Source: an uncultured Holophagaceae bacterium (GTDB lineage: Bacteria > Acidobacteriota > Holophagae > Holophagales > Holophagaceae). Taken from it: a stretch of DNA of 24,890 nucleotides. How positions within the stretch are numbered: the first letter of the stretch is position 1; the number at the start of each line of letters is the position of its first letter. Positions 16,295 through 22,997 of the stretch are shown piece after piece. The notes beneath the pieces are model-generated. The model was not told the DNA's origin. It did no database searches and saw only the letters and a program-made list of their open reading frames with translations. A program made the translations under genes and the position numbers. The stretch spans positions 1 to 24,890 of the forward strand of contig CAITBU010000085.1 in assembly GCA_903890595.1 (NCBI GenBank), in the 5' to 3' direction.

Positions 16295-16463
16295 TATCGC
16301 GTCTCGCGCCGGGTCAAGGAGGACTTTGTTGTAAACCAATTCCTTTCAAATAGCTGGAGCGGTATCGCGTCTCGCACCCCTTGGAGGAGGACTTTCGCGC
16401 TACCTCCCCATATTCATTGCTTTAGGCGGGTATCGCGTCTCGCGCCACCTGGAGGAGGACTTT
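16295..16463 (+). repeat. Three 33-bp direct repeats on an exact 68-bp period
   Basis: Copies lie at 16295-16327, 16363-16395 and 16431-16463. All begin TATCGCGTCTCGC and end AGGAGGACTTT, while the middle (positions 14-22) varies. The two 35-bp spacers are unrelated to each other. The third copy overlaps the 3' end of the Cys-rich gene, where it encodes KVLLQVARDAI on the minus strand. Geometry recalls a CRISPR array, but the central drift, lack of cas genes and place inside a transposon operon favour iterons for a DNA-binding protein, probably the ParB-like one. Confidence 0.85.
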
Positions 16464-16766
16464 CCCCGTTTCCTCCACCAACACCGCCACCTTCAACCCG
16501 ACCTCGTCCTTGGCAATGGCCCAATCGATCAGGTTCAGGGGGTCAGGTTGTCGCCCCCGCTGCTCTGGGGGATCGTCCTTCACCAACCTGGTCACCAGCC
16601 GGGTGTGCTGGTCGTAGCCGGGATTCCTGTCGTGCCATTTGGCGCAGGCCCGCCGATGCCACTCTTTCTTGCAGGCAGCCAGGCCACAGGTGTGCTGGCG
16701 CTCCCCCTGTCTGGCGTTGGGATAGAACCACTTCCCGCACACCCCGCAAGGCCGGTTCCCCGCCAT
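16422..16766 (-). CDS. Small Cys-rich zinc-finger-like protein, transposon passenger
   Basis: This 114-aa protein has an N-terminal cysteine cluster: C7-x2-C10, then C27-x4-C32 and C41 with H25 and H37 nearby, which looks like a zinc-binding finger or ribbon. The middle is basic (KKEWHRRACAKWHDRN), as for nucleic-acid binding, and the C-terminus is helical. The start has an excellent AGGAGG 6 nt upstream. It is the first gene of the transposon operon, so it may be a regulator or accessory DNA-binding factor. I recognise no named family. Its last codons fall within the third 33-bp repeat. Confidence 0.75.
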   Translation of the reverse strand: MAGNRPCGVCGKWFYPNARQGERQHTCGLAACKKEWHRRACAKWHDRNPGYDQHTRLVTRLVKDDPPEQRGRQPDPLNLIDWAIAKDEVGLKVAVLVEETGKVLLQVARDAIPA

Positions 16767-16828
16767 GGCTGGCCTCCTGGATATCCAAGCCTGCCCGATG
16801 GCCTGACGCTAAACCTAGCAGGGCCAGG

Positions 16829-16939
16829 GTGGCCGATTCTGGAGAGCAGCCAGCCTCAGTTAGCGGAAACCGGAGAAACCAGCAGCAGGTGGCCTACTTT
16901 TGGAGAGCAGACACCTGACGATTCTGGAGAGCGTTGAAG
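16829..16939 (+). repeat. Right end repeats of the transposon
   Basis: Three repeats share the core TGGAGAGC: 16829-16849, 16889-16910 and the terminal 16926-16939. The inner pair reads GTGGCC, then GATTC or TACTTT, then TGGAGAGCAG. A decayed fourth copy may lie near 16871-16885. The operon promoter must lie in or beside this block, so transposase binding could repress transcription. Confidence 0.8.
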
Positions 16940-16946
16940 GCCGGTT
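16940..16946 (+). repeat. Target-site duplication, right copy
   Basis: GCCGGTT directly follows the right terminal repeat and matches 12959-12965. The next bases, CT, also match the left side by chance or because the duplication is 8 bp. Confidence 0.8.
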
Positions 16947-17170
16947 CTAGCCAGGCGAAGCAGGACCAGAACAGGGACCCCATCCACAGGTCGGCCTACG
17001 GGATGGAGGAGGCCGCGACTTCCCTCGGCATCAGCCGCACGGCGATCTACCTCCTCCGCAAGGAGGGGAAACTTCAGGTGGTTCGCATCGGTAGGCGCAC
17101 TTTGGTCCCGGTCGGGGAGGTAGATGCCCTGATGGCCCGCCTCCAGGGCCTCGAGCCCTGGGTGGCCTAA
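16940..17170 (+). pseudogene. 3' part of excisionase/AlpA-like gene, cut by the transposon
   Basis: The remaining frame encodes a MerR/AlpA-type helix-turn-helix: SAYGMEEAATSLGISRTAIY, then LLRKEGKLQVVRIGRRTLVP and EVDALMARL, the usual small excisionase layout. It is codon-continuous with 12938-12965, giving 83 aa before insertion. In place, the only starts left are a TTG at 16934 inside the transposon repeat and an ATG at 17003 that removes little of the fold but has no Shine-Dalgarno. Such proteins bend attachment-site DNA or activate integrase and replication genes. Residual expression is possible but the native promoter is now 4 kb away. Confidence 0.82.
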
Positions 17171-17204
17171 CCCTGCCCGACCTGCACATGCGCTCGAGCA
17201 CAAA

Positions 17205-17233
17205 ATGACTTTAAGTTTATTCATATCTATTGT
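17205..17233 (+). promoter_or_regulatory. Candidate promoter for the antirepressor operon
   Basis: ATGACT (17205-17210), a 17-nt AT-rich spacer and TATTGT (17228-17233) make a modest sigma70-type pair. The block is AT-rich compared with its surroundings and lies 58 nt before the antirepressor ATG. Confidence 0.45.
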
Positions 17234-17290
17234 AAAGAACGCATCACTGTCGCTTCCCCCTATCCCGAAGATCACAAACAGGAGCACCCC

Positions 17291-18064
17291 ATGCTTTATC
17301 AGGCAATCCCGAACGCTGGACCTCTATCCACCTTCGACTTCAGAGGTGAGCGTGTCCGCGTGACCATCCTTGATGGCGACCCCTGGTGGGTCGCCGCCGA
17401 TGTCTGCTCTGTGCTGGACATCAGTAACCCGACCATGGCGCTGGAGCGCCTCGATTCTGATGAGAAGGGCACCCTCAGTTCAACTGAGGGTGGTCCTGCT
17501 CGGCGCACCATCAACGAACCCGGCCTTTACTCTCTCATTCTTGGGAGTCGGAAGTCCCAGGCCAAGGCATTCAAGCGGTGGATCACCCACGAGGTCATCC
17601 CTGCCATCCGAAAGACCGGGCGGTTCTCTGTCGCGGCCGAGTCGGGGGCCCAGCATCTCGCGGACCTCTCCAAGACCGAGACGCTCCGGCTGGCCCTCGC
17701 CATTGCCGACGAGCGGGATGCCCTCAAGGCCACCATCGGCGTTCTGGCACCAAAGGCCAGTGGTCTGGACCGCATTGCGGCGGCCGATGGGTCCCTCTGC
17801 ATCTCCACCGCTGCCAAGTGCCTCAAGGTCCCGCCGAGCCTCCTGTTCCGGTTGTTGTTCACGAAGGAGTGGATCTTCCGGCGCCAGAAGTGCGCCCCCT
17901 GGACCGCATACCAGGAGCGGATCGACTCGGGGATGATGGCCATGAAGGTTGCGACCCTTACCCGTTCCGATGGATCCAAGCGGGTGTTCGAGCAGGCCGT
18001 CATCACCGCTAAGGGCCTCGCCAAACTGGCGAAGGTGGTGGGCGTGGAGAGGGCCGACTCATGA
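17291..18064 (+). CDS. Phage antirepressor (Bro-N plus KilAC)
   Basis: This 257-aa protein carries an N-terminal Bro-N domain (about 15-115: WWVAADVCSVLDISNP, INEPGLYSLILGSRKSQAK, then the run FKRWITHEVIPAIRKTGRF). A C-terminal KilAC/ANT domain follows (about 125-250, with SLCISTAAKCLKVPPSLLFR and VITAKGLAKLAKVV). Antirepressors of this build bind or displace a repressor and switch a phage-like element to its active state. AGGAG lies 7 nt upstream of the ATG. The stop overlaps the next start as ATGA, so it leads the replication operon. No matching repressor is visible in the window. Confidence 0.92.
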   Translation: MLYQAIPNAGPLSTFDFRGERVRVTILDGDPWWVAADVCSVLDISNPTMALERLDSDEKGTLSSTEGGPARRTINEPGLYSLILGSRKSQAKAFKRWITHEVIPAIRKTGRFSVAAESGAQHLADLSKTETLRLALAIADERDALKATIGVLAPKASGLDRIAAADGSLCISTAAKCLKVPPSLLFRLLFTKEWIFRRQKCAPWTAYQERIDSGMMAMKVATLTRSDGSKRVFEQAVITAKGLAKLAKVVGVERADS

Positions 18065-18945
18065 CCAGTGGAGCCTTCGGGCCGTTCGTCCAGTTGTATT
18101 GCAAGGAAGTTCTCGGCGACGCCAAGATCCGTTCCTTGAAGGAGGACCAGCTTGGCCGGTGGGTCATTTACCTCTGTGTCATGCAGGAGAACGAGGGCCG
18201 TCTCCCAAAAGATGCGGCTCTACTAGCCCGTTGCTGTCGTCTAGATAAACGCAAAGTGAACGGGGACCTTCTCTGGCTTCCGTTGTTCTTCTCGACCTCT
18301 GAGTGTGGTCAGTTTTTTCGCTCAGAACGCCTCGAACGCGAGAGCGCAAAATATCGGAAGAAGGTTGATATTGCTCGCAACAACGGCAAGAACAGGACCC
18401 ACGATATAGGGGACGGCCAAGAACCTTCCGGTGCCCTAGTTGCGAACCCCGAAATAGGGGGGGGGGACCCCCCCCGAAATGGGGGTGTAACTCTAACTCA
18501 TAAAGAAATAACCCCTAAGCCCCCTTCGGGGTCTGCGGGTGGTGGTGGCAGGAAGGCTCGGAAGGCGAAGGAGACAACCCCCATCTCCCTCGAGATCCCC
18601 CCCGCCATCGTGGAGGCCGTAAACGCCGTTCTCGTGGCATGCCCGAAGGAGCAGCCCCGAGGAAAACAAATCGGCGCCCGCATCCGGCTCGACCCTGGCC
18701 TTCTCGCCGACCGCTTGGAGGCCCTCATGCACAGAGCCCCGGCGGCACTGGACCTTTCGCTCCTCCAGGAATGCTGGCTGGCCTACTTGGCCTCCGCCCC
18801 CGAGACCGTGAAGGCTCCGCAGTATTTCTTCGGCTCCAAGGCGGACCAGGATGCCAACGGTGCCAACTGGCATCCCTGGGCCAGGCAGGTGTTCCGCAAG
18901 CGGAATGCAGCCTCCGTGGCCTCAGCCCCTGCCCTTGCCGTCTAA
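18061..18945 (+). CDS. Phage-type replication protein (DUF1376-like N-terminus)
   Basis: The protein is 294 aa. The first ~100 residues (FVQLYCKEVLGDAKIRSLKE, then GRWVIYLCVMQENEGRLPKD) resemble the DUF1376/YdaU-type winged-helix found in phage replication initiators. A Gly/Pro/Lys-rich linker (about 120-180) and a C-terminal helical domain follow. Coupled to the antirepressor (ATGA) and placed before a DnaB-like helicase, it is likely an origin-binding or helicase-loading factor. The linker is encoded by a G10-A-C8 tract (18457-18475), which is prone to slippage and would frameshift near residue 133. Family assignment is tentative. Confidence 0.65.
   Translation: MTSGAFGPFVQLYCKEVLGDAKIRSLKEDQLGRWVIYLCVMQENEGRLPKDAALLARCCRLDKRKVNGDLLWLPLFFSTSECGQFFRSERLERESAKYRKKVDIARNNGKNRTHDIGDGQEPSGALVANPEIGGGDPPRNGGVTLTHKEITPKPPSGSAGGGGRKARKAKETTPISLEIPPAIVEAVNAVLVACPKEQPRGKQIGARIRLDPGLLADRLEALMHRAPAALDLSLLQECWLAYLASAPETVKAPQYFFGSKADQDANGANWHPWARQVFRKRNAASVASAPALAV
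18457..18475 (+). repeat. G10-A-C8 homopolymer tract inside a gene
   Basis: Ten G, one A and eight C lie in the linker-coding part of the replication gene, flanked by a short duplication of CCCGAAAT. The tract is self-complementary and could form a stable hairpin. A one-base change would shift the frame. Confidence 0.8.
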
Positions 18946-18982
18946 CCCGCGGGCTGTGATGGCCCTTCTCGGAGATGTCCCC

Positions 18983-20350
18983 ATGATCCATGTCCACGAC
19001 CTTGAGGCCGCATTTGTTGGCGCCCTCATTGCCCAAATCGGCGAGCCAGAGGCCCGTTTCACCATGGAGGACTTCGACCCCGGGTCCATGTCCGGCTTCG
19101 TTGGCCGCTCCGTCGTCCAGACCCTGTCTGGCCTCGTCAGCGACCGCGGGATGGGGCTCACCCCTGCCGAGGCCCGCCGGGTGCTCTACGCGGGCCTCAG
19201 CGCACAGCCGGAGGCCATCGAGTGGCTCATGGGACTGGACCAGAAGGCCGGTGAGTCTGCCGACCTGTCCAAGCTGGCCCGGCAAATCACCATCCATCGC
19301 GTGGCCCAGGAGGCCGAGGCCGTTTTCCTGTCCGCCAGGATCGACCCAGACAATCTCGACGAGGACCTCAGCAGGGTGCTCTCGGAGGTCGCGGTGCTGC
19401 TCTCCCGGGTGGCCGATGAACGCTACAAGGTCGAGACGCTGTCGCCCTACCTCCGGGCCTACGAACAGGGCGAGCCCGTCATCCCCAAGGCCCTGTCTGA
19501 GTCGGTGGTGGTGTTCGGTGTGCCCGAACTCGACGACCCCGACACGGGCATCATTACCGCCCGCGGTGGCCTGGGCGTGATCGCGGCCCCCCCCACCTGG
19601 GGCAAGTCGGTCATGGTGTCCCAGCTTGCCGGGCAGACCGCCCTGGCCGGGCGCCATGTCCTGGTGGCCTCGCTGGAGCAGGGCCGGGCCCAGGTGGCCA
19701 TGCGCTCCATCGCTTCGTTGGTCCAGGACTTCAAGAGCCGGGTCAAGAATGGCGGCTACACCCGCAAGGTGGCCCAGCCGATACGCGACGCCGCCGAGCG
19801 GATCCACCTTCTGTCCCCGGGGTCGGGCACGCCCTGGGTTGCCATCGAGGCCGCGGCCCGCAACCTGCACCGCCGGGGCAAGCTGGATGTGCTCGTGGTG
19901 GACTACTTCACCCTCATGGAACCGCCCCAGATCGGGAAGCAGTTCAGCAGCGCCGCGATGTATGGCGCCATCTCGAAGGCCGGGAAGCGTCTGGCCCACG
20001 AACTCTCGATCGCCGTCATCTTCGTCGCGCAGTTCAGCCGCCAGATGCGCGAGATCGACCAGGAGCCGATCCCTTCCGACCTGAAGGAGACGGGCCAGCT
20101 TGAGCAGGACGCCGACTGGGCCCTGTTCATGTGGCAGGCGTCGCGGAAGCTGTCGCTGCTCCCGAAGGCCCACCCGGGCAACCGCGTCAGCAGCTACAAG
20201 AAGGCCAAGAACCGTTGGGGCCCGGTGGACTTCTCCGGCGATGGCCTGTTCCTGGAAATCGACCCCACGCGGGACCTCATCCTGCCCTATGTCCGCACGA
20301 CCGACGGCAGCGACGCTTCGGCTGTAGGGGGTGGGTATGACCGCCTCTAA
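18983..20350 (+). CDS. DnaB-like replicative helicase
   Basis: This RecA-fold ATPase is 455 aa from ATG 18983, chosen for GGAG 8 nt upstream; ATG 18959 is open but lacks a ribosome site. The N-terminus begins HDLEAAFVGALI like DnaB. Walker A is APPTWGKS (202-209), Walker B is LDVLVVDYF, and the late signature SDLKETGQLEQDADWALFMW is the DnaB motif 4 region. It unwinds DNA at the fork, here for the element's own origin. The 3' end overlaps the primase gene by 14 nt, a helicase-primase pair in one operon. Confidence 0.9.
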   Translation: MIHVHDLEAAFVGALIAQIGEPEARFTMEDFDPGSMSGFVGRSVVQTLSGLVSDRGMGLTPAEARRVLYAGLSAQPEAIEWLMGLDQKAGESADLSKLARQITIHRVAQEAEAVFLSARIDPDNLDEDLSRVLSEVAVLLSRVADERYKVETLSPYLRAYEQGEPVIPKALSESVVVFGVPELDDPDTGIITARGGLGVIAAPPTWGKSVMVSQLAGQTALAGRHVLVASLEQGRAQVAMRSIASLVQDFKSRVKNGGYTRKVAQPIRDAAERIHLLSPGSGTPWVAIEAAARNLHRRGKLDVLVVDYFTLMEPPQIGKQFSSAAMYGAISKAGKRLAHELSIAVIFVAQFSRQMREIDQEPIPSDLKETGQLEQDADWALFMWQASRKLSLLPKAHPGNRVSSYKKAKNRWGPVDFSGDGLFLEIDPTRDLILPYVRTTDGSDASAVGGGYDRL

Positions 20351-21215
20351 TCCACTCCTCGACTGGGCCCTGGACCACATGGCCCTCGGCTACTGCCCTG
20401 TGCCCACCGTCAGGGGCGGGAAAGGGGCCTGCGTGCCCTGGAAGCCCTACCAGATGGCCCGACCTACCATGGACGAACTGGAGGCGTGGTTCCCTGCCCT
20501 GCTGGCCGCCGAGCGCAACCTGGCCCTAGTGACCGGCGCCTTCCACGGGCATGTGGTGGTGGACGCCGACGACGAGGAGGCGGTGCGCTTCGCCGTGCTG
20601 CAGTTCGGGCCCACGCCCTACCGGGTCCAGACCCGCCGCGGGCAGCACTTCTACTACCGGCACCCCGGCTGTGGCATCCATGTGCAGACCAAGGCCCGGG
20701 TGTTCGGCGAGAAGGGCCCGGCGATCGATGTCCGCGGGGATGGGGGGATGTGCACCGGCCTGGGCTCCACCCACGCCTCGGGGTTCGTCTACGCCCTGGT
20801 CCCGGGCGCCGAAATGCTTTCCGTGTCCGACCTCCCACTGTTCGACCCGTCGTGGATCCCGCGGGCCGAGCCGATCCAGGCCCCGGTTCTGGACCGCTCC
20901 CTCGGGGGCCTCCAGCGTGCCGAGCGGTATCTGGCCGCCTGCGAGGGCACCGGCCAGGGCGGGCGCAACGACAACACCTTCCGCGTGGCCTCGGCCGTGG
21001 TGCGGGACTTCGGCCTGTCGTTCGAGCAGGGCTGGGCCCTCATGTCGGGTTGGAACACCGAGAAGAACGACCCGCCCCTGGGCGAGAACGACATGCGGAT
21101 CATCGTCCAGTCGTGCCTCAGTTCGGGTAAGAGGCCGATCGGTGGCCGACTCAATGAACCAGCACCTGTCCAGAGATGGAACCCACTGGACCGATTTCCA
21201 GCCTCCCGGCCCTGA
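20337..21215 (+). CDS. Bifunctional primase/polymerase (prim-pol, AEP family)
   Basis: The 292-aa protein shows the archaeo-eukaryotic primase motifs: D76 and D78 in HVVVDADDE, H104 in TRRGQHFYYRH and D131 in AIDVRGDGG, which bind metal and nucleotide. After about residue 195 comes a PriCT-like helical region (RYLAACEGTGQGGRNDNTFR, then WALMSGWN). It makes primers, and perhaps extends them, for element replication. ATG 20337 follows GGGGGTGGGT; a GTG at 20331 is the alternative. It overlaps the helicase gene, and the next gene starts 35 nt later. Confidence 0.92.
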   Translation: MTASNPLLDWALDHMALGYCPVPTVRGGKGACVPWKPYQMARPTMDELEAWFPALLAAERNLALVTGAFHGHVVVDADDEEAVRFAVLQFGPTPYRVQTRRGQHFYYRHPGCGIHVQTKARVFGEKGPAIDVRGDGGMCTGLGSTHASGFVYALVPGAEMLSVSDLPLFDPSWIPRAEPIQAPVLDRSLGGLQRAERYLAACEGTGQGGRNDNTFRVASAVVRDFGLSFEQGWALMSGWNTEKNDPPLGENDMRIIVQSCLSSGKRPIGGRLNEPAPVQRWNPLDRFPASRP

Positions 21216-21250
21216 GCGGTCGTTGACGCCAACTATCGAAAGGTAGATCC

Positions 21251-21871
21251 ATGACACCCAAGCATTCACCGACCAAGCAAAAGCCCCGCGGGCAGGCATC
21301 TCATGCCAAAACCCGTGCTCGCATTGATATGGCGCGGAGGTGGTATATCCAGGCCATTATTCCGGCCGAGGCTGATCGGAATGAAGTCAAACAGCCATCA
21401 CTGGACGCTGTGGCCCAGGCCGTGGGTCTGCCGCTCGTTACGATCCACCGCCGGTCGCAGCAGGAGGGGTGGGTCGAGCAGAAGGAGACCTTTGCCAAGT
21501 TGACCCTGAGGGCTGAGAACCAACGCCTCGTTCGCACCCTCGCGGATCAGCATGCTCGGTCCCGCGCCGCCTACTTTCGCTCCTCCCTACGCCTACAGTC
21601 CGCAGTCGAGAGGAAGCTCAGCCAGGAGGGGGAAGTGCTCGACATGGCCGATCTTTCTGCTGCGGGGTCGGCCCTGGCCAAGGCCCAGAAGATTGCGGAC
21701 ACAGCATTTCTTGGCCCCCTGAATAACCAGAAGGACCCCGATGAGGAGGCCCCAAAGGCTTGTGGTGGCTGGCCAGCCGTGTCTGGGCGCCTCCCCCCAG
21801 CACTGCAGGATTATTTTGCCAAGTTAGATGAAGAGAGCGAGGCAAGGAGCAACGCAGCCAGGGGCCTCTAA
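21251..21871 (+). CDS. HTH protein resembling phage terminase small subunits
   Basis: This 206-aa basic protein has a helix-turn-helix about residues 48-80 (PSLDAVAQAVGLPLVTIHRR, then QEGWVEQKETFA). The GW that follows is typical of small terminases and related DNA-binding proteins. A long charged helical region (85-150) follows, then a Pro/Asp-rich tail. If a terminase subunit, it would pick DNA for packaging into a helper phage capsid; no large subunit is present here. A transcription regulator is the alternative. AGG lies 9 nt before the ATG. Confidence 0.5.
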   Translation: MTPKHSPTKQKPRGQASHAKTRARIDMARRWYIQAIIPAEADRNEVKQPSLDAVAQAVGLPLVTIHRRSQQEGWVEQKETFAKLTLRAENQRLVRTLADQHARSRAAYFRSSLRLQSAVERKLSQEGEVLDMADLSAAGSALAKAQKIADTAFLGPLNNQKDPDEEAPKACGGWPAVSGRLPPALQDYFAKLDEESEARSNAARGL

Positions 21872-21895
21872 GGACCCTGGGCCAGGCGGTGTCCC

Positions 21896-21915
21896 AAAGT
21901 GTTGCAAAGTGTTGC
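21896..21915 (+). repeat. Tandem 10-bp repeat before the HDAC-like gene
   Basis: AAAGTGTTGC occurs twice head to tail, one helical turn apart, and runs into the -35 box of the candidate promoter at 21912. The spacing suits a regulator site. Confidence 0.6.
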
Positions 21916-21940
21916 AATTATATTTGTTTTGCCGTATTAT
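21912..21940 (+). promoter_or_regulatory. Promoter of the HDAC-like gene
   Basis: TTGCAA (21912-21917), a 17-nt spacer and TATTAT (21935-21940) are a good sigma70-type match within an AT-rich island. Transcription would start near 21947, only about 10 nt before the ATG, which lacks a Shine-Dalgarno, so the mRNA would be nearly leaderless. Confidence 0.6.
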
Positions 21941-21956
21941 TCTAATTATATTGTAT

Positions 21957-22994
21957 ATGGATCAACCACTTTCCAGACGCATACCGGTTTTGTATTCAGC
22001 AAGGCAGGCCGCCAAGAACCCCGGCGCCTACAGCCCCTCCGCTGGCAAACCGACCATCGTCGCCACGGCCCTTGCTGACCGCGGGTTCCCGGTGTCCTTC
22101 TATGCCCCGCGGCCCCTGCTGTTTGCCGAACTCTGCCGGGCCCACTCCTCCACCTATGTGGAGGGCATCCTCTCTGGCCGGGAGCAGAACGGGTTCGGGA
22201 ACCGGGACAAGGCCGTGGCCGCCAGCCTGCCCTATACCTCCGGGTCCATGCTGGGCGCTGCCCTGGCGGCCCGGCCCAACATGCCCGCCTGCTCCCTCAC
22301 CAGCGGCTTCCACCACGCCATGTGGGACACCGGGGGCGGCTTCTGCACCATCAACGGCCTCATGGTGACCGCGGCGGCGCTGCTCGAAATGGGCAAGGCC
22401 GAGCGCGTGGCCATCCTCGATCTGGACGCCCACTATGGCAACGGGACCGACGATATCCTCCGGCACCGGGCGGACCTGGCCCCCAGCATCATCCACCGGA
22501 CCATGGGCGGTTCTGGTTCCCGGCATGGCCACTACATCGCCAAGCTGCAGGCGTTCTTGGCTGACATTTCGGACTTTGAGCCGAGCGTCATCCTCTACCA
22601 AGCGGGCGCGGATCCACACGAGGACGACCCCCTGGGCGGCTACATTTCGACCGAGGAAATGCGGGAGCGGGACCGGATGGTGTTCGAGTTCGCGGAAGGT
22701 GAGGGGATCCCCCTGGCCTGGAACCTCGCGGGCGGCTACCAGAAGGGCGGCGTCACGGGTATCGACCCGGTGCTGGCCCTGCACCTGAACACCTTCCGCG
22801 AGGCGTGCCGGGCCTACGGCCTGCCCATCCCGGCGGAAATGGCCGTCCCTGCCTCGGCGCGTTCACGGTCGTCCTGGTGGGACGAGCCTGTGGACGATGT
22901 CCCCATGCTGCGGGGGCCCGAACGCTCCAAGGATAGTTACCGTGAGGTTGGGCGCCGATACAGCCAGCGGAGCCTGTTCAACGAGAAGTGGTAG
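21957..22994 (+). CDS. Histone-deacetylase-fold deacetylase (HDAC/AcuC-like)
   Basis: This 345-aa protein has every catalytic element of the arginase/HDAC fold: H119-H120 in SGFHHAMWDTGGGFCTING, zinc ligands D157 and H159 in AILDLDAHYGNGTDD, third ligand D219 in YQAGADPHEDDPLGG, and the catalytic tyrosine Y261 in NLAGGYQK. Bacterial members remove acetyl groups from polyamines, lysines or small amides; the substrate here is unknown. The last ~60 residues (SARSRSSWWDEPVDD onward) extend beyond the fold. The start ATG 21957 follows its own promoter, and the open frame upstream lacks support. The gene ends 3 nt from a convergent gene. A deacetylase is unexpected cargo on such an element. Confidence 0.9.
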   Translation: MDQPLSRRIPVLYSARQAAKNPGAYSPSAGKPTIVATALADRGFPVSFYAPRPLLFAELCRAHSSTYVEGILSGREQNGFGNRDKAVAASLPYTSGSMLGAALAARPNMPACSLTSGFHHAMWDTGGGFCTINGLMVTAAALLEMGKAERVAILDLDAHYGNGTDDILRHRADLAPSIIHRTMGGSGSRHGHYIAKLQAFLADISDFEPSVILYQAGADPHEDDPLGGYISTEEMRERDRMVFEFAEGEGIPLAWNLAGGYQKGGVTGIDPVLALHLNTFREACRAYGLPIPAEMAVPASARSRSSWWDEPVDDVPMLRGPERSKDSYREVGRRYSQRSLFNEKW

Positions 22995-22997
22995 CGG

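Larger units (their letters stand above)
12966..16939 (-). mobile_element. IS21-like transposon with ParB and zinc-finger passenger genes
   Basis: The unit is 3,974 bp. It is bounded by terminal inverted repeats CTTCACCGCTCTCC (12966-12979) and its near-complement GGAGAGCGTTGAAG (16926-16939), 13 of 14 matching. Second inner repeats lie at 12995-13016 and 16889-16910 (20 of 22), and a third right-end copy at 16829-16849. Multiple end repeats are usual for IS21. The target duplication is GCCGGTT. Four minus-strand genes run from the right end: Cys-rich protein, ParB-domain protein, istA, istB. Restoration of the interrupted gene confirms the boundaries. Standard IS21 carries only istA and istB. 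Confidence 0.9.

Noticed and set aside
16295..16463. CRISPR array (33-bp repeats, 35-bp spacers)
   Set aside because: Only three copies, with up to five mismatches concentrated in the centre; no leader or cas genes; the last copy is inside a coding sequence and all lie inside a transposon operon. Described as iteron-like repeats.
15695..16918. Plus-strand frame of 407 codons opposite the transposon passenger genes
   Set aside because: Pro/Arg/Ser-rich antisense shadow; both minus-strand genes have recognisable features and ribosome or coupling signals.
18500..18545. Possible terminator (CCCCCTTCGGGG) within the replication gene
   Set aside because: It is inside an open coding sequence, has a short stem and lacks a U-run.
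18725..20380. Minus-strand frame of 551 codons opposite the helicase
   Set aside because: Antisense of a clear DnaB-like gene; low-complexity composition.
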